A stretch of DNA of 64,000 nt from NCBI RefSeq assembly GCF_000275845.1, contig NW_006766884.1, positions 1,478,594-1,542,593 on the forward strand, written 5' to 3'. The notes under the pieces were generated by a model. It saw only the letters and a list, made by a program, of their open reading frames with translations, ran no database searches and had not been told where the DNA came from. Below are positions 10,058 through 20,319 of this stretch, piece after piece. Made by a program: the position numbers and the translations under genes. This DNA comes from Dichomitus squalens LYAD-421 SS1 (lineage: Eukaryota; Basidiomycota; Agaricomycetes; Polyporales; Polyporaceae). Every line of letters starts with the position of its first letter. The stretch's first letter is position 1.

Positions 10058-12122
10058 CGCAGTGGATGGCGGAGGGATGGGTGCAAGTGTCTTGGGATAC
10101 TGCCCGCAGGAAGCTGTGAAGACGTCCTAATAGTCGTCCTAGAGGTGCACGTGTCTTAGGCGCGAAACAAAGGGGGTGGCGACACTGGGGTGGCAGAGGA
10201 AGATGGTGTGCATCAGAAGCTCGTGTAAAACCCATTGTACACACCGCAGTCGATTGGCGAGAGTCGCCACGATTGTGCTCGTGGCTTTGAGTTTAGAGCT
10301 TGCAGCCAGCCCTAGGCCTTCCACCACTAACACGAGCACGTGATGCCGCACGCGTCGCGTCGCAGCCTGAGGTGGTTTGGCTCTTCGACCCCTGCCACAA
10401 AGGCCGCGCGCCTCAATATCGTCCGCTTGGTCAACCTCTCCGTATTCCATCACTTCGTGCTATCACGTCCGCGTACGTCCGACGAACGAATAGCTATACT
10501 TCATGTCTTCGGAGACAACGCTCCATCGACCATGGGGGGATGTCATCCCGCCTCGCCAACTGTCACCGACTATTCGCTCGGGCTCGAGCACTTGTTCTCA
10601 ACTCTAGACACGGCGCATTCTTCGATCATAGGTATCGTCGATTCGAACCAATCCAAGGCGATCCGCTCGATCCACTCCATCACGTTCGATGTGACCACAC
10701 CAGCGTCGGCCTCACGATCGCCTGTTCGGCCCATGTCAGCCGTCAGCCACCTCTGGTTTGCCACTATATGAACCTCCCGAGAGCACGACTAGACCGCCCT
10801 CCCTCTCTTCTCCTTCTCCCTCGTGTCCCCGCCTTCCTCCAGGTGCCAGCTCTGGGCCTTCAAGCCCGTCTAGCTCCTGGATCTCCCTGGTCTCCGCGTC
10901 AGTAATCACCACCATCAAGAGGCTGTATCGTGCAAACGGGCGCATAGAAGACGGTCAGGTGGCCAGGCTGGGGCTGGTATGATTCTTGTTTGCGGCCTTG
11001 GCTTTGGTTCTGGTTCTGGTTTCCGTCCTCAATTTGTGGAATGGGTTCCGGTCCTGGAGGTTCCCAGCAGGGGTTCGGGTCTGGATGGCTTCGGTGTGGT
11101 TGTCTGTCTGGGGAGCTTTGGTCCGACGTTCTGGCCTGGTATGTCTGTCTGGGGTTTCGATACGTGGTTCTGATTCGGACTCTCGGGATGCAGCTTCGTT
11201 GGAGGCTTTGGTGTTGGTCCTCGGTCTGTGGTTTCGGTCTCGGGTCTTGGCTCGAGCTACTGGTTTGGGAGCTCGGCGTGAAGAGTCGGTCTTACGCTTG
11301 GCCTGGGATCTTGTCTGGAGCTTCGGCCTGGGACGTCGATCTGGTGGTTTTCTAGATCGGGCTTTCGAGTCGTGACGTTGGGTTGGGCTTTCAGGGGGCT
11401 GTTCCATTCGGGGGCTTACTTCCGGGTTCCCGTCATGGGGTTTTGGCGTGAGGGCTTGGTTCGCCAGAGGCTTGAGTGCGGGGTCTCAGCCTGGAGTTTC
11501 GACCTGTGGCTTGCGTTTGGTATCCTGGGGTGCAATTCTCGTCCAAGGCTCTGTTCTCGGATCTGTGTCGGCACTTTCGGTCTTGATGACGGTTCCAGGC
11601 TTCTGTCTAGGATTTCTGGTGGGCGCTCGAAACTAGGGGCTACGGTCTAGGAAGCTGGTCTGCGATATCAGTCTGGGGATTGGTCTGAGTCTGGGGCTTA
11701 CCCGGGGGAGGGACTTCGGTCCTGGCGCATACCTTTTCGTGGTCCTCGGGATAAGTACCTCGTCGCGCCCTACTCCTCGTTACGGCGGGGATTAGTGCGC
11801 GGGGAGGGAAACCAAAATGCGTTATGTTGTCGCCTAACGGGCGATTCGAGCATATGGGCACTTCGGATTGGCACACCGTTCAACGCTCAATGGAGCGTGT
11901 ATGTTGTGGCATAAACCCCACAATATCTTCCAACGTCTCATGTGTCTTCGTATTGTGGAGGTCGGTTTTCTTATGAGGTTTAACAGCATGTTGATTGTGC
12001 GTTACGCAGATACATGTCGAGCACGTCACGAATCCTGTATGGTCACGGTCAGAAGGGTGATGACACCATCCACAGCGATGCCTGCGGACCAATCGGCTCG
12101 TCAGCTTGTGCTGCTCGAGTGC
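10058..12122. other. Long intergenic region with skewed repeat block
   Basis: About 2 kb separates the F-box start from the end of the secreted-protein gene. I recognise no protein in it. Positions 10060-10950 hold scattered short frames without family motifs. Positions about 10975-11740 hold the G/T-skewed degenerate repeat described separately. The remainder, to 12122, is AT-richer and looks non-coding. Confidence 0.5.
10975..11740. repeat. G/T-rich degenerate short-repeat block
   Basis: For roughly 760 bases the plus strand is dominated by G and T. Words such as GGTTCTGG, GTCTGGGG, GGTTTCGG and TCGGTCTC recur in irregular order, and A is scarce. The minus strand therefore reads as a low-complexity K/R/T/P-rich open frame with no recognisable domain, which I treat as a consequence of composition. 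It looks like an eroded minisatellite made of variants of a 5-7 base unit. No coding feature or transposase is associated with it. Confidence 0.6.
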
Positions 12123-13111
12123 TCAAGCGTCCAACGCGCTCGCACCGTGATTGACACCGTCGCTGCCAGCTGGCATGAGACCGGTGATGTTCTTTGCTAC
12201 CGTGTTGTACGTCACGCCTCCGTGGCTTTTCGTACCCACTGCAGCCGCCACGAGTTCGTTGCTGTCATGGTATGGAATGAGTACCGTGCCCACGCATGGT
12301 TAGAAGCAGAGACGCACCGTCCGATGTTGTAGCCGTCGTCGACGAGGTCGTGGTTCGCGCTCGCGTCCTGCTCCTTGGAAACGCTAGAATCAGTTGTGAC
12401 ATGTTATCAGCCCGACAACGATTGTGCATATAGTCATTGTAACGTACGCAAGGAAGAGCGCACCACTGTTGGCACTCGGACCATTCTGGCGCCAGACCCT
12501 ACAAATGCGGATACAGTCAGTTTTACACGATGTTCAAATGGGAAGCACGACGCTCACCGGAAGTGGTTCCCGCCGAGCAAGCTCTCGAAACACGTTCCGA
12601 GGAAATCGTTCCCAAAGTCCTGGCGGAACTCGATCGTTTGATTCAGCGACCCGTTGCCATCACCGAGGTTGGCCGTCTGAGGCGTTCCGAGGTGCAAGCC
12701 GAGACACTCTTTTGAGCTGGGCACGTTTTCGAGCGGCGAGGGGGGGAACCCCCGCGATGCGCCCTGTCAGCATCTACACATCTGGGCGGGCGTGCAGTTT
12801 GACTTGAGCACACTCACAAGCTGATCGCCTGTGCGTAATTCAAGATCCCGTCGTCCGTGAGCACGTCCGGGGAACTCTGCCCCGAGATGATCACCTGTGA
12901 AGAGCGAGGGCGTCAGGACATGGGCGTCGATCGCTGTCAGGAAGGGGGCGCGCAGCACATTCAAGGGTTCGCCGCCGAACGTGGCGTTGTCGAAGATGCT
13001 CCCGCCGCCCTGTGCAGGATCGAAGAAGTCGACGGCGCGCTTCTGGATGGCCAAGCCGGTGACCGCAGAAGCGTAGAATAGCCCGAACAGAGCGAGTGGA
13101 GCGCAGAGCAT
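12123..13111 (-). CDS. Conserved basidiomycete secreted protein
   Basis: This is a secreted protein of unknown function assembled from six short exons. It begins with a signal peptide (MLCAPLALFGLFYASAVTG). The mature part contains GGGSIFDNATFGGEPLNV, then IISGQSSPDVLTDDGILNYA, SKECLGLHLGTPQTANLG, DGNGSLNQTIEFRQDFG, CFESLLGGNHFRVWRQNG, SANSGALFLA, and DDGYNIGRNELVAAAVG. It ends NHGASALDA at 12123. From memory, many mushroom genomes carry secreted proteins with the same ordered blocks, but I know of no assigned activity. All introns are GT-AG; the first splits GEPLN from VIISG. An N-glycosylation site (NITG) and several cysteines fit an extracellular location. The exon chain is well supported; function is not. 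Confidence 0.8.
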
Positions 13112-14357
13112 GTTGTCGTTATTGGCGTACGTCGAATGCGATAGTTTAGAAGAAGCTCAAGGGGTAGACCGACAAGTAACAAGACGCAAAAAGGCCAAGG
13201 CGTGAATACGGAAGGGAGCGAACGGGTCGACAACCAGCTGTTGACCTAGCGTCTCTGGCTGTCGGTGCTCAGACCTTTATAGGTCTCCGGTGGTAGAGGG
13301 GCTGACAGGTACAACAATCCTGCCCGTCGGCTGACAATTCGTCGGTCGACGACCAGGATCGCCAAGCAGGACCGCAGAGACAATCATCAACGCAACGTGT
13401 CGACGTCGCTCGTGTCCTGTATTCGCTTATGGAGGATTTGCCGCCAGAGAGGAGAGCGCATCGGTCTCGAAGAGGGCTGCCGTCATCGCCCTCTATCGAC
13501 CGAGCACTCTAGTAGCATCAATACGTCCAAAAAAGGCGCTACCCCCGCGCGCCCGAAAGTAAGGGCCGGATGCTGACCTTAAAGCCAGGGCGAAACCAAG
13601 ATCAACTTGCCACCGCTGAATAGCCTGGTTTCACCGAGCTACGCAACGTCCCTGATGCCATTGCCGGCAGAGGTGTCCATGCCGCCCTTGCCACAAGGAG
13701 CAGACACCAACGCGGACGGTTTAGAGAGGTGTTTGATGGCGGAGGAGCGGGATGACGACCACGGGTCGGCTTGTCGCCATCGTAACCACGGTGATCCAAG
13801 TTATCGGCGAGTATGTGAGGACGTCGAGGTCTATGCGACTCACGGTCGGGCGCAAGCCGCACTTGGCAGATCGTACGAGAACGCGTAACGTCACAGTCAC
13901 GTGAACACAGCAAATCCACCTCCGACGGAGTGCAGTTCGAACCACTCCGAGGACCGCGACCACATATGGCCCGTCTCATTTCCGACTCGTCCGGTTGGCA
14001 AGGTTGTCTACCAGAGATGCACAGCGCAGCACTTACCGCAACGGCGCGTTATGCATGCCAAGTTGCGTCTCGCGACTCTCGCCAGATCGGACTGGGACCC
14101 ACGACTCACGAGGCAGCCACAGCATGTGTCGCTTGCCATGTCATGTTCAGCTACGCCTGCGACCAGTCGGAGATGGGAAAGCTCGTGGAGAGGCTGCTAT
14201 ACAGGTCCCGACAGGCAGGCCGGAATCGTCACTGACATACGAACGACAGCGCAAGTCAGCCTCTGTCAGCCTCGATGCCAGTCTCGCCCTACGGGGCACC
14301 TCTCCTACGCCGTGCTCGACCCGTCGATAGCGCGTCCTCTACATCTTTCCTACGGAC
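13112..14357. other. Intergenic, divergent secreted protein and Zn2Cys6 factor
   Basis: This 1.2 kb gap lies between two divergent genes and should hold both promoters. Several medium open frames occur, but they are arginine- and serine-rich and show no family motif or consistent exon chain. No RNA gene was seen. Confidence 0.45.
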
Positions 14358-16370
14358 ATGCAGTTTCCCCTCAACTTCTTGCCGCCCGACGTGCTGGCCA
14401 CGCACCCTCTATCTGCCTTTCATCCTCGCAATGGCCATCAAGTCCAAGGTCGGAAGTCGCCCGCGGTTTCCGCTGCTCCCAAGGCGCCCGGTCTACACCC
14501 TCTTGTCTATGCGCAACAGCTCGGCTGGTCCGGGATCAGGGACGACAACGCTCTTCAAGCGCGACGTCAGGCGGCCGCCTCTCCGCAGGTCCAAGCCGCA
14601 TACCCGCAAGCCCAAGCCGCGCAGGTGCCATTTGCCTCAGCACCCCCAGTGCCACCACTTGCCAGCACCTTCCAGACGTACCCGTTCGGTGGCTTTCCTC
14701 ACGGCGGATCGGGACCAGGTTCTCAGGTATACCAACTTCCTCAGCATGCGGCCAACGCGACGATGCAGCAGGACCTAGCTGTATACCAGACACAGCTCCT
14801 GCAAGCTGCGCTCGAGCGGAATCTCGTTATCCCCTACTTTGTGCAGACCCAAGCTCAGACGCACACAGAAGCAGCAGCAGCACCACCACCACCACCACCA
14901 CCGGCCACCGCCACCGCGGACGCAGGGCCAACGATGAGCGTACTGGACACCAAGGATCCCTTCGTGTACGTCCATCCGCCGCCCGAGACGCTCACGACGG
15001 CGCAAGGCCGCAAGCTGTTCAAACGTCTACCCAAGACGCGCATCAGGATCGAGCAGGCGTGCGAGGCGTGCAGGAAGCGGAAGAGCAAGGTGAGCGTCAT
15101 ACTCTGCTCTGGCTGTCGGAGCTTCCATCTTATACCTCACCCTCGCCGGCAGTGCACAGGCGAAAGACCGACGTGCAAGCGCTGTGACAGGCAGGAGGTG
15201 GAATGCGTTTATATCGCGGAGCACCGGGCGAATAAATGGAAGCGCATGCAGAACCGGGTGCCGAGGCCTATGGACTTGGACGAAGGCTACGACGGCGACG
15301 GCACTGGCGCTCTGTCCCCTTGTCCGCCTGCTGATTCCTCGCGTTCGTCTTCCTCTGTTTCCGTATCTGCGTACTCGTCTGGGACTGCGGTCGACAGCCG
15401 GGCTCCGCCGCAAGGGTCTGGCTGTGGGTCGGCTGACACGCTGTGCGCTCCGTCTATGTTCTACGTCCCTCCACCTCTGGCTGGATCTTCGCTTCCTCGG
15501 CCTTCCTCTGTCGGAGACGTACAAGCTTCTGCTCAACTCCCTTCTGGCAGCTTTGCGGGGGGCAACGATGCTATGGCCGGGCCTTCTAGCACACTCCGCT
15601 CGTCGGTGTCATCTCAGACTATCGCCTCAGGTACCTCACTTCCACCCCCGACGTTATGCGTTACAGGAGCTTCTAGTCCCCGCTCGCAGCAACCCTTGTC
15701 AAATGAGCCCAACGGCTTTCTGCAGTACGTACTATCCGCTCCTTAGTCCGGGACTGAGTTAACCCGAACACTGCGGCGCCCCATATGTGACCTCATGACA
15801 CTCAACGTAAACTCTTCCCACAGCCCCCAGCAATGCAGGACAAGGATCCCCACGCCGCACTCGACACCCTTGGCGACGACCACGGACCATGCGACGAGGG
15901 CAGGCGACGTCGCGGACGTGGTCGAGCGTCTGATCTACCTGGCCAAGGAGCAGGACCTGCAGTGCCGTAACGGGCCCCCGCCTCTCGGCCGCGGTAGCTC
16001 CTCATCATCGTCTAACGCCTCTGGCGCTCGATCTGGAGCGCAGACGCCGTCCGACTACTTCGCCTTACCCCTCCCCGCGGGATCCGACCCCCCCACCGGT
16101 CTCTATTCAAAGCAAGCGGCTCGGGACATGCTGGCGGTCCCCGGGCAGGCGGAGATGGCGAGGTCGGACAGCGTAGCGACCGGATTCTCGCAGATGGCCT
16201 TGTCGTCGTCGTCGCTGTCGTCGTGTGGTGCGTCGGTGGCGGATAGCTTGGCGTCGGGGACGTCGGGGCAGGACTGGGGGGACGATTATTGCAGTCTGGA
16301 GTACGAGATGTACTTCCACTCCTCGGGTCTTCCGGACTCCGTACCTTCGGACGTGTCCTTCCATCGTTAG
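14358..16370 (+). CDS. Zn2Cys6 fungal transcription factor
   Basis: This is a nuclear DNA-binding regulator of about 616 residues. Three exons (14358-15089, 15153-15724, 15824-16370) sum to an exact multiple of three. The binuclear zinc cluster is completed by splicing CEACRKRKSK to CTGERPTCKRC and VECVY. This gives the C-x2-C-x6-C-x5-C-x2-C-x6-C pattern, preceded by the basic stretch KLFKRLPKTRIRIEQ. The N-terminal third is rich in Q, A and P, including an alanine/proline run from a CAG/CAC repeat. The C-terminal part is serine-rich and acidic, suiting an activation domain. No fungal-specific middle homology domain was recognised. It is immediately upstream of WC-2 in the same orientation; target genes are unknown. 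Confidence 0.88.
14871..14902 (+). repeat. In-frame GCA/CAC trinucleotide repeat
   Basis: A short CAG-type then CAC-type triplet tract lies inside the transcription-factor coding region and encodes an Ala run followed by a Pro run. It is a likely site of length polymorphism between strains. Confidence 0.7.
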
Positions 16371-16761
16371 CTCTCAACCTTATGGCAATGATCATCACGT
16401 TTCGTTCTCGCTAGCATCAAAGGCTCGGCCGTGATGACTGTTTTCTCCTGCTGCACACACTGGCAGCCATTCACCATGCCTCATCCCAAGGGGATGCAGT
16501 CTGAGGGCGACGCACTGACAATGCAGAACGGAAGCGTTCGATCGCGTCAGGACCCATATGGACCCACCGTTCTTGGGCGGTTGGCTTACGTGATTTATCC
16601 CGAAGTAGAAATAGCGCTGAGCAAGGGATCGAGGACGGGTGCTATCAACGCTGCTCTACTCCCATTTCCAGCCACTCCCGCGAAGACGGCCGCGGATATG
16701 TTGCATCCACGCCTCTCACCCCCTCGCATCCCTCTTGCCTCCGCCACCAGCACGCCGTGAG
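16371..16761. other. Intergenic upstream of WC-2
   Basis: About 390 bases lie between two genes in the same orientation. Pyrimidine-rich sequence near 16700-16745 directly precedes the WC-2 ATG. No coding feature was recognised. Confidence 0.45.
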
Positions 16762-17975
16762 ATGGCCTCAAGTGCTCCCCCGCCGCAGCCCGTGCCCGAC
16801 GCCTCGTCCAGCCAGCCCGCCGACCCGCTCAGCCCCGCCAAGGAGATCCCCGTGTTCGAGTTCACGAAGCGCAAGCGGTGGGCGGACCTCCTCGTCACCG
16901 AGCTCAACGACACCGTCATCCTCGTCCTCTCCGAGACGTGCCAGGTCTGGTACTGCGGCAACGCGATCACCGAGCTGCTGGGCTGGCGCGACGACGAGCT
17001 CGTGGACGGCGATCTGATCGATCTTATGAACGGTGCGTGTCCTTGCCGCGCCCTCTCTCTCTCCACCCGAGACGAGGCGCGTCGCCTGCATTCACGATGG
17101 CACCTTCTGACCACGATCACACACAGCGGACGACCGGGGCCCCTTCCGCGCGGCGTTCGCGGAGAGCATCCGCACCAAGACGGACATGCTCGCGTACGCG
17201 CGGCTGCAGTGCAAGAACGAGTTCTACGTGTCCGCGACCGACTACACCTCCGCCCCCAAGGAGGTCCTCTTCGAGCTCCGCGGGCGCCCGCACTACCTCC
17301 CGCACTCGGACGACTTCAAGTGCTACTTCGCCATGGCGCAGCCCTACCCGAGCCGGAACACCGCCATGTGCGTCTCTCTGCCGGTTCTGGGGCACGAAGC
17401 TAAACCGCAGGTGCCCGCGCCGACAGGCTGAACACGTTCCTCGAGCTCAAGATGGAGAACGAGCGACTCCAGCAGCGCGTCGCGCAGCTCCGTGACCAGT
17501 CGCAGGCGCTCGGCGGCCCTTCCGACAACTTCTTCGCCTCTTCAGACAGCTTTGGCGCCCCGGAGGGTGCGAGGCCGAGCTTCGAGCTTGGGGGTTCAGG
17601 CCTTGGGCCAGACGCCGAGGACGACGGGCCTCGGAAGAAGGTATGCTCCGCGTGGGATCTTTGACGTGCGCGTGTAGGCTGACTGGAGCCACGTACGTTC
17701 TGCTCTGCAGCTGAAGCGTTCTGTGGCCGATCAACACGTATGCGTGACCTGCGGGAGGACGGATTCGCCCGAATGGCGCAAGGTGCGTGTTCTAGATAAT
17801 CTCCAGCAGTCAGAAGAACAGTAGTCTCACGTACTGCGGTTGTCAGGGTCCGATGGGACCGAAGACACTATGCAACGCATGCGGCTTGCGGTGGGCGAAG
17901 AAGGCCCGCAAGAACGGCGAAGGCGAGGGGGAAGGCGAAGCCTCGCAGAGCGGCAGTTCCAATATCATCTTTTAG
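16762..17975 (+). CDS. wc-2: White collar 2 blue-light transcription factor
   Basis: This is the GATA-type DNA-binding partner of the WC-1 photoreceptor in the white-collar complex, which drives blue-light responses such as mushroom development. A PAS domain begins [20 protein letters not shown] and continues through the intron after DLIDLMN into [19 protein letters not shown] short coiled coil ([20 protein letters not shown]) follows. The C-terminus carries one GATA zinc finger: [14 protein letters not shown] joined to [20 protein letters not shown], with CxxC-x18-CxxC spacing and the WC-2-type DSPEWRKGP loop. The protein is shorter than the ascomycete form and is normal for Agaricomycete WC-2. 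All introns used are GT-AG. The protein ends SSNIIF at 17975. Confidence 0.94.
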
Positions 17976-18217
17976 ACTCCTTGCGTCCCTCTTACTAGGG
18001 TATACATACCCTCATTGGTTCTGTGTTGTATCATACATCATGACTTTTCCCTTTAGAGCATTGGGTTTTCTTGGACCTTTTGACTTCGTATACACGACAC
18101 TTATCACGCAGGCGCTTCCCAAGTACTGATGGGATGAAGTCTGACGCCCAAGCTGTGCTTGGCTCTCTATCGATCACGAGCCAGAACTTGTCTCTCCTCG
18201 ACGAACTTGGCTGAAGC

Positions 18218-19848
18218 ATGGCTGATACGCCTCAAATCGCTGACACCTCGCCCCACGACTGGAAGTACATCTCAGAAGGAGGCTCGACAATCGTCTTCTC
18301 CTACACCGGTCCGCCACACCCCCAATTCGACGGAACCGCGCTCCGGCTCCGGAAGGGCCCCGTCCCTGAGCGCGAGCACTCGGATACAGAGCAGTACCAG
18401 CAGCCTCAGTTCTCAGAGACGCACGACCACGCAGAGGAGCCGGACGACCCGACGATCGTGTTCCAGCGCGCGGTCATCGAGCGGCTCGTCCCGAGGCAGT
18501 TCCTGCCGAGGCTCGACGCCGTGCGCGTCGAGCGCGCCTGGTTGCAGCAGCTGGCGCACTTGACGGAGGCGCAGAGGCCGAAGGAGCGGCGGGCGAAGGA
18601 CAGGATCGATACCGGGCGGAGGAAGGCGGTGCTTGCGACGGACTTGGTTGGCGGGGACGGGTGGGCGGTCGAGATCAAGGTGCGTCGTCGTCGCACGTCG
18701 GCTTGTCGCAACCCTCGCTCAAGCAAGCCTACGCTGTCTGCTCCTGCGTTCTTGGGGACGTCTGCTCCTGCGTTCTTGGGGACGTCTGCTCCTGCGTTCT
18801 TGGGGACGCAGCCGAAGTGGGGCTTCCTGCCCGCACGTACGCACCTCTCGGACGAGACGCGCGAGATCAAGACGCGGACGTGCCGCTTCTGCATGCACGC
18901 GCACCTGAAGAGCACGCAGGGCGAGGACGTCTCGCTCGGGTACTGCCCGCTCGACCTCTTCGCGCGCGACAAGGCGCGCGTCACACGCGCGCTGCACGCG
19001 CTGTGGAGCGTCTGGCTCGGGAGCGGGGCCGCGGTGAACAACCTGCGCGTGTTCGTCCAGGGCCGCAAGCTCACGCCCGCCGCCGACGTGCGTCTTCTTC
19101 CCCCCACCCTCGCGCGGTGGCCCTGATCCTGATTAACCTCGCCCGTTTCTGCGTTTGCATCTGTGGGCCCGCGTGCCTGTCGCCTGTTTGTGCGTCATCG
19201 TGATCTCGCCGACAGCGGCCAGCGTCCCTCGCCCCGCTCGCCGCGCAGCTCTTCCCGGAAGCGTCGCACGAAGGAGGCCCTGCGCACACGCCCGACGAGG
19301 TCCGCGACGCGCTCACGTCTGCGCTCCTGCCCCTCCTGCTCGACACGCCCGTCCTCCGTACCCTGTCGACCCTCCAACGCACCCTCGACGCGCTGGACGT
19401 CGAGGGCCTCACCGCGCTCTGGGCGCGCCTCCGCCCGGCCGACGCGGCCGAGCTCGGGGAAGGCGAGGCGGACCCCGACATGGCAGAATGGACGCGCTTC
19501 GTCGACACGTACCTCTCGCGGCACCCCCCTCGCCCCGAGTCCGCGTCCGCGTCCGAGGCACAGACGCAGACGCGGACACGCGCCTGCCCGCCAGCAGAGG
19601 CGGACGAGGACGAGCTCCGGTACCAGCTGCAGGCGTACCTCCTCTCCGCGTCGTTCAAGGACTGCTCCGTCATCCTGCGCATGAAGCCTGGACAGGCCGT
19701 CGGGCAGGGGACGATCACCGTGATCGACCTGGACGTGAAGGGCATCGAGAGGCTGGCCAAGTGGGCGAAGCTCGATCGGGAGATCGTCGACGCCTACAGG
19801 GGCATCCCGCCGAGGGACTGTGTCGATGCCTGGGCGATCTCAGCTTAA
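18218..19848 (+). CDS. IPK1: Inositol-pentakisphosphate 2-kinase
   Basis: This enzyme phosphorylates inositol 1,3,4,5,6-pentakisphosphate at position 2 to make phytate (InsP6), which supports nuclear mRNA export. Three exons (18218-18679, 18812-19087, 19216-19848) give about 456 residues. Diagnostic features are GGSTIVFSYTGP near the N-terminus, the family motif EIK joined by splicing to PKWGFLP, CRFCMHAHLK, YCPLDLFA, and the C-terminal SFKDCSVILRM then ITVIDLDVKGIERLAKW. The first intron (18680-18811) is 132 nt, has no stop codon in frame and contains three copies of a 24-bp unit. The gene is GC-rich and follows WC-2 by about 240 bases in the same direction. Confidence 0.92.
18737..18808 (+). 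repeat. IPK1: Three perfect 24-bp tandem repeats inside IPK1 intron 1
   Basis: Three identical head-to-tail 24-base units (18737-18760, 18761-18784, 18785-18808), each beginning TCTGCTCCTG, end three bases before the exon that starts CCGAAGTGG. The unit length is a multiple of three and the units read through in frame with the flanking exons. Confidence 0.95.
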
Positions 19849-20319
19849 GGTTGAAGCTAAGTTTCGTCCTGTGCCTCACGCGATCTTCCACAGGTAGTGC
19901 TTCCACCGCGAGCCAGGCTTTTGTGTTGATTACGCAACGAGATGCGCCTTTGGAGTCAATCCGAGGTTATCGGGACCTGTTGCATTGCATATACACCACT
20001 ACGTCCGACTGGGCAGATCACAGGAGACCCCGAAGCTTCCATTTACATCTTGCAATAAGATTACGATATAGTATGTCATGTTTTGCCTAGCAGCATGGGG
20101 ATAACACACATACGTAAGTGAAGCAGGAGACGACGACAGGAATGGGAGGAAGATTGAGACAGAGCGAGTGAATCAGCAGAGCAACAGTGTCCCCACGACT
20201 AAGCCACGACAGGTATGTAAGTTACATCTATGTTGTGAGCGGAAGTTCTATTGCCGCCAGTCCATCAGGGCGGAAACTAAACCAATGAGCAAGAAATTCG
20301 GATGTCGAGGCCTTGGCCT
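19849..20319. other. Intergenic between convergent IPK1 and SDR
   Basis: This 470-base shared 3' region is AT-richer than its neighbours. No gene was recognised. Confidence 0.5.

Noticed and set aside
10630..10670. GGTTCGAAT-like B-box on the minus strand
   Set aside because: The T-stem does not pair and there is no matching A-box at a suitable distance.
10955..11407. 150-codon minus-strand frame rich in R, K, T, P
   Set aside because: It is explained by the G/T skew of the repeat block, which removes stop codons on the complement. It has no domain and no splice chain.
13925..13950. Possible tRNA T-arm (TTCGAA flanked by short complementary bases)
   Set aside because: Stem and loop lengths do not fit a tRNA, and no acceptor or anticodon arm could be placed upstream.
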